Source: Skermanella sp. TT6 (GTDB taxonomy: Bacteria; Pseudomonadota; Alphaproteobacteria; Azospirillales; Azospirillaceae). Taken from it: 64,000 nucleotides of DNA. The translations under genes were made by a program, and so were the position numbers. The stretch covers positions 372,001-436,000 of the forward strand of contig NZ_CP067421.1 of assembly GCF_016653635.2 (NCBI RefSeq), read 5' to 3'. Under the pieces are notes generated by a model. The model had not been told where the DNA came from and searched no databases. It was given only the letters and a program-made list of their open reading frames with translations. This document shows positions 43,879 to 52,511 of this stretch, in pieces (the stretch's first letter is position 1; each line of letters opens with the position of its first letter).

Positions 43879-44601
43879 ATGTTCAACGCAGCAGTCATGT
43901 CGATCGGCCTTGCAGCCCTGTTTGTCACGCAAGCTGATGCGGCCGTCATATACAACTGGCGCACCGAAAGCATAGAGCGGGGCGTTGAAATGGCGGGGCA
44001 GATCGAGTTCTCGGAACAGGCTGTTCGTGCCCGCAGAGCCTTATCCGATTTCACGGGCTTCGGTCAGCCCCCGGCGGGATCGCCTGATGATTGGCCAAGG
44101 TTCTTCTATCCGAACGGGGATGGGGACGGTGATGTGGACCTGGATCCCGACATTCTCGGCCTCTCCTTCTCCATCCTCGATATCGGCGGAGGGACCATAA
44201 GCTTGGATCTTGGTGAGAATCGCGGCCTGTTCTTCGAGATTTTTGCCAACATCGCCTTCGATGAAGGACTCACGCCATCCGGAAGCATTGCGCTGAGGGG
44301 CGAGTTCAGCGGGTTCAGGTTGGTTGGGTCAACCGACTCCGCGCCGTTCTGGACAGCCGAATACGGCTCCGATGGAGCATGCTTCCAGCGATGTCTCTCG
44401 ACCGGAACCTGGGTGCTTGATCCTTCCTCCCTCGACGTAGCTGAACCCGGCAGCCTCGCACTGGTGCTGACCGGCATCCTTGGCATTGGAGTTCTGGTGG
44501 GACAGAGCTATACGCGGATGCCCTGGGCGGCACGGGGCGAGAAGGGATGGCTGTCGCGCAGGCATGCGGACCTCGCCCCCGTATCGCGATGGAGTCCATG
44601 A
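43879..44601 (+). CDS. Secreted PEP-CTERM protein of unknown function
   Basis: 240 residues. It has a signal peptide (1-21, ending ADA), a beta-rich body with an acidic GDGDGDVDLDPD stretch, and near residue 192 a PEP-CTERM-like sorting tail: AEPGSLALVLTGILGIGVLV followed by basic residues. The motif is AEPGS instead of the common PEPGS. About 30 extra residues follow the hydrophobic segment, so the present stop may not be the ancestral one. PEP-CTERM proteins are cut by an exosortase, which is not encoded here. Confidence 0.72.
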   Translation: MFNAAVMSIGLAALFVTQADAAVIYNWRTESIERGVEMAGQIEFSEQAVRARRALSDFTGFGQPPAGSPDDWPRFFYPNGDGDGDVDLDPDILGLSFSILDIGGGTISLDLGENRGLFFEIFANIAFDEGLTPSGSIALRGEFSGFRLVGSTDSAPFWTAEYGSDGACFQRCLSTGTWVLDPSSLDVAEPGSLALVLTGILGIGVLVGQSYTRMPWAARGEKGWLSRRHADLAPVSRWSP

Positions 44602-44693
44602 GGGGGGCGAACAGTCAGCAGTGCTCATGTCGCTGTTCGCCGGCGTTTGCTCTTCGCCGTTCCCGGTGTCAGCCCACCCGACGGAGGTGAACC

Positions 44694-45920
44694 TTGCGCC
44701 GATATCACCTGCCCATCCTGGGAGCCGCCGCCATAGCTCCCGCCCTCGCATATGCTGCTCCGGCCTACACGATCGTCGATCTGGGGGATCTTGGAGGAGG
44801 GCTCAGCGTCGGGAACGATATCAGCGCCAACGGGCAGGTGACGGGATACAGCCATATCGCCCAGGATGCCCCTCCGCACGCATTCCTCTGGGATCCCGCG
44901 ACCGGCATCCACGACCTCGGCACGCTCGGAGAGAAATACAGCTCAGGCACCGGCATCAACTCCAGGGGGCAGGTGACGGGAGAAAGCACGGCCGCGGACG
45001 GGAACAACCGCGCATTCCTGTGGGACCCGGTGAACGGTATGCAAGACCTCGGCACCCTCGGCGGGTCCGGCAGTTCAGGCGCCGACATCAACGATGCCGG
45101 GCAAGTGACGGGGCAGAGTCAGAACGCTGACGGCCTCTCCGTCACCTTCCTGTGGGATCCCGAAACCGGCATGCAGGATCTCGGCACCCTCGGCGGTGGA
45201 TACAGCTCCGGCTCGGCCATCAATCCCGATGGCCTGATCACCGGATCGAGCGAAACCGCGGAAGGAGTCCTTCCGCGTGCATTTCTATGGAGCCCGGCCA
45301 ACGGCATGCAGGACCTCGGCACGCTGGCACCCTTTCCGTCCGCCAGCGCCGGCTACGGCATCAATGCCCTCGGTCAGGTCACAGGAGAGACCGAAACGAT
45401 CGAGGTTCCGCACAGGGCCTTCGTCTGGGATCGGGCGAGCGGCATGAAAGAACTCGGCACGCTCGGCGGCCGAGGGAGTGCCGGCTTCGATATCAACGCC
45501 AGCGGCCAAGTTACGGGCACCAGCGAACCGGCGGACGGAACCACGCGTGCCTTCCTCTGGGATCCGGCGTTCGGCATGCTCGATCTGAACGATCTTGTTC
45601 CACCGGACCTGGGGTGGGACGTCCTCGAAGAGGCCCGCGCGATCAATGACGCAGGGCAGATCACCGGTTATGGCTTCATCAATGGGCAGGCGCGTGCTTT
45701 CCTGCTTATGCCGTCCGTGCGTACGGATATACCCGAACCCGGCACACCGGCACCGATGATGGCGGCTCTCCTGGTATTCTGGTTGCTGGGAGGGCGCTGC
45801 CGGTTCAGGGCAGGCTGGACCGGACCATCGTGCTGCCTTGGATCACAAGGTATGCCGACGGTTGATGACGGCCCTCGGCATCGGTCCGATCACCGCGACC
45901 GCACTGGCGGCTGTCGGTGA
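44694..45920 (+). CDS. HAF-repeat protein with PEP-CTERM tail
   Basis: 408 codons. A signal peptide (1-22) is followed by eight to nine repeats of about 38 residues of the HAF type, each with INxxGQVTG, then RAFLWDPxxGMxDLGTLGG. These probably fold as beta-propeller-like blades outside the cell. A sorting tail IPEPGTPAPMMAALLVFWLL with RCRFR occurs near 347-372. After that about 35 residues come from an IS110 fragment, so the stop at 45920 is acquired. TTG 44694 is supported by GGAGGTGA at 44682-44689. A relative is encoded at the right edge. Confidence 0.85.
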   Translation: MRRYHLPILGAAAIAPALAYAAPAYTIVDLGDLGGGLSVGNDISANGQVTGYSHIAQDAPPHAFLWDPATGIHDLGTLGEKYSSGTGINSRGQVTGESTAADGNNRAFLWDPVNGMQDLGTLGGSGSSGADINDAGQVTGQSQNADGLSVTFLWDPETGMQDLGTLGGGYSSGSAINPDGLITGSSETAEGVLPRAFLWSPANGMQDLGTLAPFPSASAGYGINALGQVTGETETIEVPHRAFVWDRASGMKELGTLGGRGSAGFDINASGQVTGTSEPADGTTRAFLWDPAFGMLDLNDLVPPDLGWDVLEEARAINDAGQITGYGFINGQARAFLLMPSVRTDIPEPGTPAPMMAALLVFWLLGGRCRFRAGWTGPSCCLGSQGMPTVDDGPRHRSDHRDRTGGCR

Positions 45921-46010
45921 TGCCACGGTCTTCGAGCCCGGCCTTCGCTTGACGGCGTGGCTCGGCCTGGTGCCGCGCCAGCGCTCGAGCGGTGGCAAAG
46001 AACGCCCTGC
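45848..46010 (+). pseudogene. IS110/IS1111 transposase fragment
   Basis: A 160-base stretch closely related to 59082-59225 of the full IS110-type gene, encoding LMTALGIGPITATALAAVGD, AWLGLVPRQRSSGGKER. It is only the middle-to-late part of the transposase and is joined directly to the end of the HAF gene on the left and the recombinase gene on the right. Confidence 0.85.
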
Positions 46011-46056
46011 GTATGTCTCGCAGCCCCTGCCCCACACTGGCCCGCCGGCGCGTCGG

Positions 46057-46704
46057 TCATCCGGCCGGCCGGAGCGACTTCGGCGGACGGCCCCGGCGGC
46101 GCGGCGTGTCCGGTGCCGGTAAGGGCCGGTCCTCGAGCAGGCCCTGGGCGACCGCCTGGGCCAGCAGGTTCTGCACCGACGAGGTCGACCAGCGGGTCTC
46201 GCCACGCGGCGTGCGGCAATGCAGGTGTTCAAGATGGCGGGCGATATTCGCCAGCGTCGGGATCTCCAACGTCCGGACAGCCATTGCAACCAAGGTGACT
46301 AGATCGTCGCTGTCGCGCCGTCGGGGCGTCCGCTCCAGCACGGCCTTATCGACAAAGCCGTCTCGCGCCAGCCGGCGCACCGCACGGGCCAGCGCCGGGC
46401 CAGTCCACGGGCCGCCATCGGGCCGGCGCGCTCCTTTCCGGGCGAGGGTGCGGGCAACCGTCTCCCAGGGATACGCAGGGCGCATCGCCCGAACCTCGGC
46501 CAGGATGTCGTCGGCGACGCGCAGCACGTCGGCATCGCGCCGGGCATCGCGGGCACCGTGAACCGCGCGGATCACCGTCTCGGAGCGAAGCCGGAGACCT
46601 GGATTGCCGCCGATCCGCCCGAGCTCCCTGGCGGCCTTCAGACCCGCCCTGGTGCGTTCGCGGATCTCGTCGGTCGACACGCGGGCGTACCCGATCAGCG
46701 CCAT
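46057..46704 (-). CDS. Serine-recombinase derivative lacking its catalytic core
   Basis: 215 residues. It begins MALIGYARVST, the exact start of a resolvase/invertase catalytic domain, including the strand before the active serine region. It then passes straight to EIRERTRAGLKAARELGRIG, which is the long E helix that normally follows about 115 residues later. The carboxy-terminal region (about 60-215) is intact and basic, with an HTH-like ending and RRRGRPPKS tail. The frame is open and GGAGAGG precedes the ATG. It could still bind DNA but not recombine; it may be simply a decaying gene. Confidence 0.65.
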   Translation of the reverse strand: MALIGYARVSTDEIRERTRAGLKAARELGRIGGNPGLRLRSETVIRAVHGARDARRDADVLRVADDILAEVRAMRPAYPWETVARTLARKGARRPDGGPWTGPALARAVRRLARDGFVDKAVLERTPRRRDSDDLVTLVAMAVRTLEIPTLANIARHLEHLHCRTPRGETRWSTSSVQNLLAQAVAQGLLEDRPLPAPDTPRRRGRPPKSLRPAG

Positions 46705-46774
46705 TGCATCCTCTCCGGTGATGGACGCCCCTGTAACCGGAAGAGCGCCCTGCTGGACTATTTTACCAATTTGA

Positions 46775-46784
46775 CAGACGTCTG
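46775..46784. promoter_or_regulatory. Palindrome upstream of the recombinase derivative
   Basis: CAGACGTCTG is a perfect 10-base palindrome in the AT-richer leader (ACCAATTTGACAGACGTCTG), about 70 bases before the ATG at 46704. It could be the operator or a half res-site of the recombinase. Weak evidence. Confidence 0.35.
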
Positions 46785-47172
46785 CAATCGGCCGTTTGGT
46801 GAAATACCGGAGGGTTGCGGCGGGCTTGGGTGCGTGTATGCCCCGTGCTGCCGGACGGCGCCGCCAGCCGGCATGAAACAAGTCGCGAGGCCGTTTCGGC
46901 ATCGGGGAGCGGCGCGATGCCGTGCCCGAACGGCGAGCGTTCGCATCATCGGCTCGGGACATTCAGCATGATCCATTCCCCGGAATCCGGCTTCTCCCAC
47001 GAGCCTCCCGACAGCGACAGCCCTCACAGGAAACGGCAGTCGGCATAAGGGTCGCGATCGATTGACGGCGGAACACGGCTGTTCTAAAGGATAATGCTGA
47101 TAACCTTGAGAGAGCAGCCGCAGGAGAGTCCATGACGGGGCGGACCATTCCCGACCGGAGCGTTGCCGCACG

Positions 47173-48387
47173 ATGTCTCATGATCCCGGCTGGATGCTAG
47201 GGGACAGTGTCGGCCTGCAAGCCCTGGAGCGCGCGGCAGCCGCGCTCGGTCGGCTGGACAGCGCCGTCACCGGCCATCCGCTGGCGCTGGCATGGCGGCA
47301 TCGAACCCGCCTCGCCTCGGTTTGCCGGCATGCGGCGACCGATGGCCATCGCATCGACCCGTACCGTCTGGGTGCCATGATCGAGGGCCTGCGGCTGAAC
47401 GTGGACCGCCGCCAGTCGCTGGTCGACCGCTCGATCGAGATGACGGGATACCTGCTGGCCTGTCGGCATCACCGCCTGATGGCGGTCGCGGCGGACCCTG
47501 CCGGGCCGCCGGCCGAGAACCCCGACAGCGAGCGGACCGAGTTGGAGGCGGCGGTCGGGACGGCACTGGCGCACCTGCATTCCGGACCGGCCGAAGGCCC
47601 GGTGCTGTGGACGGCCGCCGCCGGCATGATGAGTTGGCTGGAGCGATCCGACGACCGCGGCGCGATCCGGGCGGCGATCCCGCGACTGCTGGTCGAGCGC
47701 GGGCTGATGCGGTCCTTATGTCCCAACCTGACCGGCGATGCCGCACTGCGCGATGACCGCGCCACCGGTGATCGGCCACTCGTCGCGATCCTCGACGCCT
47801 TGGCGGGAGAGGCGGACGAGGGTGTCCGTCTGCTGCGGACGATGGAGAGGGCGTGGCTGAACGCCCTTGATGCCCTGGAGCGGCGGGCCGATCTGCCGTT
47901 GCCGGCTGCACAGGGCCGGCGCCGGGCGGTCCGCTCCGACTCTCCCCTGCCCCGCGCCGTCACCCTGCTGGCGTCCTCGCCGACCCTCGGGCCGGCCCAG
48001 TTGGCGCGGGTGCTCGGCCGCAGCATCCCGGCCGCGACGACGGCGCTGAACGAACTGGTCGGCCTCGGCGTCGCGGTCGAACTGACCGGCCGGCGAACCC
48101 ACCGCCTGTACGGTTTGCCAGACTTGGCGCCGCTTCGTCTGGCCACTGCCGGGCCTCGCCGCCCGCAGGCCGGCCTGATCGGCCGGCCGCCGCTCCGGGA
48201 GGTGCCGGAGTCCGAACTGGATATGACGGAGCCGCCGCGGCCGGTGCTGGAACTCTCCACCCTGCCCCGCCGACACCAGCCCGACATGCCGGTCGATCTG
48301 GATGCGCTGCTGGCGGACACCGATCGGGCGATCGCGCGGACCAAACGCACGCTCGCGGGACTGGCCGGGATCCGGTCCCCTTCCTGA
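47173..48387 (+). CDS. DUF1612/helix-turn-helix rhizobial plasmid-type protein
   Basis: 404 residues resembling proteins common on rhizobial and azospirillum plasmids. The amino-terminal half has LALAWRHRTRLASVCRHAAT and IDPYRLGAMIEGLRL (the DUF1612 block, about 35-80). The second half has a winged-helix segment ASSPTLGPAQLARVLGRSIPAATTALNEL VGLGVAVELT (about 258-300). It probably binds DNA. Function unknown; presence supports plasmid ancestry of this stretch. The 137 bases before the next gene are non-coding. Confidence 0.7.
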   Translation: MSHDPGWMLGDSVGLQALERAAAALGRLDSAVTGHPLALAWRHRTRLASVCRHAATDGHRIDPYRLGAMIEGLRLNVDRRQSLVDRSIEMTGYLLACRHHRLMAVAADPAGPPAENPDSERTELEAAVGTALAHLHSGPAEGPVLWTAAAGMMSWLERSDDRGAIRAAIPRLLVERGLMRSLCPNLTGDAALRDDRATGDRPLVAILDALAGEADEGVRLLRTMERAWLNALDALERRADLPLPAAQGRRRAVRSDSPLPRAVTLLASSPTLGPAQLARVLGRSIPAATTALNELVGLGVAVELTGRRTHRLYGLPDLAPLRLATAGPRRPQAGLIGRPPLREVPESELDMTEPPRPVLELSTLPRRHQPDMPVDLDALLADTDRAIARTKRTLAGLAGIRSPS

Positions 48388-48524
48388 ACGCCGTCGGCAT
48401 GGGTCCGCGTGCCGACAGCGGCAATCATGCCCAGTCGGCGGCACCGCCATACCCGGATCGATTGCGGCCGACCGTGGTGGTAGGCTGTCTTCCAAGGCAA
48501 CAACATCCACGTGGGTTAGCAGGA

Positions 48525-49742
48525 ATGTCGAAGGTGCACTGCGTCCGCACGATCCGCATCGCGGAGCGGCCCAACCTGATCTGGATCGAGATCGAAACGG
48601 ACGAAGGCCTGACCGGTCTCGGCGAAAGCTTCCGAGGAGCCCAGGCCGTCGAGGCGGTGATCCACGAGCAGGTCGCCCCCTGGCTGATCGGCCGCGACTC
48701 CCGCCGCATCGAAGCGGTATCGCGTCATCTGATGACGCCCTACCTGGGTTTCCATAGCACTGGAGCCGAGATGCGCGCGGCCAGCGCCATCGATCTCGCC
48801 CTGTGGGACTTGGCAGGAAAGCGCCATGGAATTCCAGCGCACGAGGCTTTGGGCGGGGCGGTCCGAACGGAAATCCGCGCCTATAACACCTGCGCCGGCT
48901 ATGCCTACAACAGCGGCGGCGTCGCGCGGCGCGCCGTCCACGCCACGGACGCCCCTGCCGGGCCTTATGACGATCAGATCGCCTTCATGCGCGACGCCGG
49001 CAGTCTGGCGGAAAGCCTTCTGGCGGAGGGATTCACGGCCATGAAGATCTGGCCGCTCGACATCTACGCCGAGGTATCGGGCGGCCACATGATCGGCTTG
49101 GCCGACCTGAAAGCCGGGATCGATCCGTTCCGCCGAATCCGTGCTGCGGTGGGCGACCGGATCGACATCATGTGCGAGTTGCACAGCCTGTGGAGTGCCG
49201 GCGCCGCCCTTCGGATCTGCCATGCGCTGGAAGAGTTCGACGTCTTCTGGGTCGAAGACCCGATCGCCAAGATGAGCGATGCGAAGGCCCTGGCCGATCT
49301 GCGCCGTCGAACGCGGGTGCCGGTCTGCGGCAGCGAGACGCTGGGCGGCGCCGTTTCGTTCCGGGGCATGCTGGAAGCCGACGCGGTCGACGTGGTCATG
49401 CTCGATCTTGCTTGGTGCGGCGGGTTGACGGAGGGGCGCAAGATCGCGACCTTGGCCGAGGCCTACGCCAAGCCGCTGGCGCCGCACGACTGTACCGGGC
49501 CGGTGACCTTGATGGCCGGGCTTCATCTGGGCCTGCACGCCCCGACGGCAATCTTCCAGGAAGTCGTCAGGGCGACCCTGGCCACGTGGTACCGGGATCT
49601 TGTCACCGACCTTCCGGTGATCGTGAACGGCATGGTGCAGGCACCGACCGCGCCGGGGCTGGGCACCGCCCTGCTGCCGGACGTGCGCGGTCGCGGGGAC
49701 GCGGTGATCCGCGAGACCGGCCAGCCCCGGCGTCCCGAATGA
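48525..49742 (+). CDS. Enolase-superfamily enzyme (mandelate racemase/muconate lactonizing type)
   Basis: 405 residues. The capping domain (about 1-115) has the lid loop near 15-25, and the barrel domain carries the metal ligands Glu in CELHSLW, Glu in WVEDPI and Glu in GSETLGG. The K-type base region is FTAMKIWPLDIYAE and the catalytic His lies in PHDCTGPVTLM. The arrangement resembles acid-sugar dehydratases (D-galactonate or mannonate-type). Typically such genes lie with sugar transport genes, but here it stands alone. AGGA precedes ATG 48525. Substrate open. Confidence 0.85.
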   Translation: MSKVHCVRTIRIAERPNLIWIEIETDEGLTGLGESFRGAQAVEAVIHEQVAPWLIGRDSRRIEAVSRHLMTPYLGFHSTGAEMRAASAIDLALWDLAGKRHGIPAHEALGGAVRTEIRAYNTCAGYAYNSGGVARRAVHATDAPAGPYDDQIAFMRDAGSLAESLLAEGFTAMKIWPLDIYAEVSGGHMIGLADLKAGIDPFRRIRAAVGDRIDIMCELHSLWSAGAALRICHALEEFDVFWVEDPIAKMSDAKALADLRRRTRVPVCGSETLGGAVSFRGMLEADAVDVVMLDLAWCGGLTEGRKIATLAEAYAKPLAPHDCTGPVTLMAGLHLGLHAPTAIFQEVVRATLATWYRDLVTDLPVIVNGMVQAPTAPGLGTALLPDVRGRGDAVIRETGQPRRPE

Positions 49743-50069
49743 TCCCGCGAACCCGTCCGGCGATCCCTGGCCCGGACGCCAAGCGATCCGAACACGGAGT
49801 CCTGCAGGGACCAGACGGCCTGCTGGCTCGGCACGGTGGCCTTGTTTGATTTGCCGTAAGTCGGCCTCGGCCGAAGGCTGACCTACCGCACTCGGCTCCT
49901 TGGAACTTGTCAGAACCACTGTGCAGCACCATCGGCGCCATGCGGAATCGAAGATACCGGGGTCCCAAGATTCCGGTCCACGCGCCCGCGGCTTGCTTCA
50001 GGAATGGTTCACGGAAAGAGCCGCCAACTCATTCGTCAGAAGGAGCAGCGGATCCGACGTTCTACCGAC

Positions 50070-50110
50070 GGCGGTCTTCTCCGTTTACCAGGTAAACGGA
50101 GAAGACCGCC
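50070..50110. repeat. Perfect 20-base inverted repeat with GTTTACC core
   Basis: GGCGGTCTTCTCCGTTTACC, one A, then its exact complement. No T-run follows, so it is unlikely to be an intrinsic terminator. Its inner 19 bases recur 110 bases upstream of parA. Confidence 0.9.
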
Positions 50111-51002
50111 TTCTGAAGGGCGATCCGTGAAAGCGCCTTGCGAACGACGGTGTGGCCCTGCCCTTCACGGGACGCTAGGCGCAGCATCACGGATCGGTGC
50201 CCGCCCGGCTACAATGCTCGTCCTGACACGATCACCTGGCAGATTTCCGGCGTCGTTCATTGAAGCCGGTGTACGGTGCCGACTGCCCGCATGCCGGAAC
50301 GATGCAGCGCGTCTCCGTGCCTGATCCGACCAAGACGGCGGTCCGACAGAACGATGACGGAGGAAGCGGCAGAATGGCTGCGGACATGGATTGTTCGGAT
50401 TCGGCTGAGCCGATACCGCTTCCGCGTGGCAGGGCTACGACCGCTGCATTCTCTCGGGAACCAGGGGCTTTACGCCAGAAAGTTTGAGAGAGCATCGGTG
50501 TCGTCGGCGTGGGCGCTGCCGGTATTCTGATCCTCTAAACCAGCGCCGCGGAGGTCGGGCATCTGAAAGGTTATTTGCGGATACCCCAGAGGTCCTGCCC
50601 ACGAACCACCTTCGGTACGGCCCCGTCGACATGGAGGATGCCGCGAGGTGCCGGAAGAGATCTGCGAAGTTCTCGTTCCGGCTTGTGGCGGGTTCGGACT
50701 TCAATACGCCCTGCGGGAGACCGGTTATCCTGATCCCAGTCACGGTCCCAACGTCGAAGCCGTCGGCATCGCCGACTATATATACGATCGCGTGACCTTG
50801 GAAGGCATCAGGACCGCCGACGTCGCACTCCATGCATTGAATTTCATCAATTTCACGACGGGGTTCGGTGCGGGCAAGAGCCCTGACCCGGATCGACATC
50901 CGTAGTCGGGGATCAACCTGTTCACGACGACAGGCCCGCTGGACCCGTCGGCTGTCCTGTGCAGCATTGCGGATCTTTCATGAGGTCCCTGCCGCTACGA
51001 CT

Positions 51003-51021
51003 CCGTTTACCGGGTAAACGG
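51003..51021. repeat. Second GTTTACC palindrome, upstream of parA
   Basis: CCGTTTACC-G-GGTAAACGG, the same core as in the longer palindrome at 50070-50110. Its position 97 bases before the parA start suggests an operator or a partition-site element. Confidence 0.8.
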
Positions 51022-51117
51022 GACACACTGGGCCGTGAACTGCATCGAAGCATGTCATGCTTCTGTTTTTGAGTCTCCGTTTCCTATAAGACCTTCCGGA
51101 ATGCCAATCACCAAGGG

Positions 51118-51855
51118 GTGTCCACGGTGGACGATGCGGTCATGATGAAGAAACCCAGATCGAAGAAAGCCAGTGGAACGCCGGCACCGGAAGAAGTGTC
51201 CGTTGAGCCGCTGAAGCTTCCCCGGAAGCTGCTCATTTCCGGTAGCAAGGGCGGTATCGGCAAGACCGGATGCAGCCGCATCGTCGGGGTCGCCGCGAGC
51301 CTGGACGGACTGAAGGTCGCGCTCGTCGATACCGATGACCAGAGAAGCCTGGCCGCCTGGCATACCCTGCGGGATGAGTCCGGCTACGAGACTCTGGCGA
51401 AGCTCGACTGCTTCCCGATGGACATCACGACTGCTCCGGAGGAGATCGGCAAGCTGACCGGCTACGACCTGGTTGTGATCGACACGCCCAACGCCGTGCA
51501 GGCTTACCGAGACGCAGTGATCCGCCTAATCGGCTTGGCGGACTTCGTCCTGCTCCCGACGGGAATGACCTTCGATGATCGCCGCTCCGCCATACCCTGG
51601 ATGGGCGTGATGAAGCATTACGGCAAGGAGGCCGCGTTCGTCATGAACCGCGTGAAGCGCGGGACGGTGGCGTTCCGCGACGCCAAGAAGCTGCTCCTGA
51701 AGGAGGGCCGTCTCTGCCCGGTGGACATCCCAGATCTCGAACACATCCATTCATTCGCCGACCAGGGCCTTTCCGCAGTGGATATAGACAATGCCAAGGG
51801 CCGCGACGACTGCATCGGGCTGTGGCACTTCGTCCGTAACGAAATGAGGCTTTGA
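51118..51855 (+). CDS. parA: ParA-family partition ATPase
   Basis: 245 residues. The deviant Walker A motif KGGIGKT is at 44-50. The A' motif DTDDQRSLAAW at 71-81 matches a ParA/MinD-type NTPase, where the family more often has DxDPQ. VVIDTPNAV near 119-127 is Walker B. About 35 residues precede the ATPase domain. Start GTG 51118 or GTG 51127; SD AAGGGG overlaps the first, so the second is also possible. It would drive plasmid or chromid segregation with the following gene product. The stop overlaps the next start (TGATG). Confidence 0.85.
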   Translation: MSTVDDAVMMKKPRSKKASGTPAPEEVSVEPLKLPRKLLISGSKGGIGKTGCSRIVGVAASLDGLKVALVDTDDQRSLAAWHTLRDESGYETLAKLDCFPMDITTAPEEIGKLTGYDLVVIDTPNAVQAYRDAVIRLIGLADFVLLPTGMTFDDRRSAIPWMGVMKHYGKEAAFVMNRVKRGTVAFRDAKKLLLKEGRLCPVDIPDLEHIHSFADQGLSAVDIDNAKGRDDCIGLWHFVRNEMRL

Positions 51856-52511
51856 TGGTCAGTCTTACCCAAGCGAAGAAGAAGGCCGCCGTCGCCGACA
51901 CCCGGGCGCTCTCCTTCATTGGCGACCCGGAGGAGACCCGTTCCCCGCCGGCCTCGCCGGACGCCGGCCTCGACCGAATCGTCGATCCCGAGGATGCAGA
52001 CGCGTTTCGGGAGCATCTCGACCGCCTCTGGCGTGAAACCCGCCAGCGCGTGCTGGCGATCGGTCGCAACCTGTTGAATGCGCTGGAGAAGCTGGAGGAT
52101 CAGCCGGGGCGTTTCGAGCGGCTGATAGAGGGTCTGCCGTTTTCGCGCCCGATCGCCAGCCAGATGATCGCCATCGCCAAGGCGGTGGAGGAGCGGAAGC
52201 TGGTCGAGGAGGAGATTCCGCCCTCCTATTCCGTCGCCTACCAGCTGACCACCCTGTCCGACGAGGAGATCAAGCGCGCCCGGCAGTCCGGTCTCGTGCG
52301 GCCTGACATCGGCCGGAAGGACATCATCGAGTTCAAGCGCTCGCTGCGCGCCGCCAAGCCCCGCCAGGGCACCCTCGACCTGCGCCGGCTTAAGGCCCAG
52401 CGCGACCGTCTCCGCCGCGCCCTGGCGGAGGTCGAGGACAGCATCCGCCTGCTGGAGGGCGGCGGGGTTCAGGGCACTGCGCACCACGGAGTCGACATCG
52501 TCGGCGACTGA
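51855..52511 (+). CDS. ParA-operon companion protein (DUF3102/KfrA-like, possible centromere binder)
   Basis: 218 residues, coupled to parA. It has no ParB-type CTP or HTH signature. The middle part (AFREHLDRLWRETRQRVLAIGRNL, FERLIEGLPFSRPIASQMIAIAKAV) resembles the DUF3102-like helical fold found in plasmid proteins. The carboxy-terminus is a charged coiled coil (LRRLKAQRDRLRRALAEVED). By position it should take the place of ParB, binding a centromere such as the GTTTACC palindromes. The minus-strand frame opposite it is open but less plausible. Confidence 0.65.
   Translation: MVSLTQAKKKAAVADTRALSFIGDPEETRSPPASPDAGLDRIVDPEDADAFREHLDRLWRETRQRVLAIGRNLLNALEKLEDQPGRFERLIEGLPFSRPIASQMIAIAKAVEERKLVEEEIPPSYSVAYQLTTLSDEEIKRARQSGLVRPDIGRKDIIEFKRSLRAAKPRQGTLDLRRLKAQRDRLRRALAEVEDSIRLLEGGGVQGTAHHGVDIVGD

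Larger units (their letters stand above)
49743..51117. other. Long intergenic region with palindromes and one doubtful small frame
   Basis: About 1.4 kb without a convincing gene. It contains the 41-base palindrome (50070-50110) and the shorter related one (51003-51021). One frame, 50648 (GTG) to 50905 on the plus strand, encodes 85 residues with plausible codon use (VALHALNFINFTTGFGAGKS), but I recognise no family and the start is weak. The rest looks like degenerate sequence. Confidence 0.5.

Noticed and set aside
50070-50110. Intrinsic terminator
   Set aside because: The palindrome is perfect but has a one-base loop, no T-run and a second partial copy before parA.
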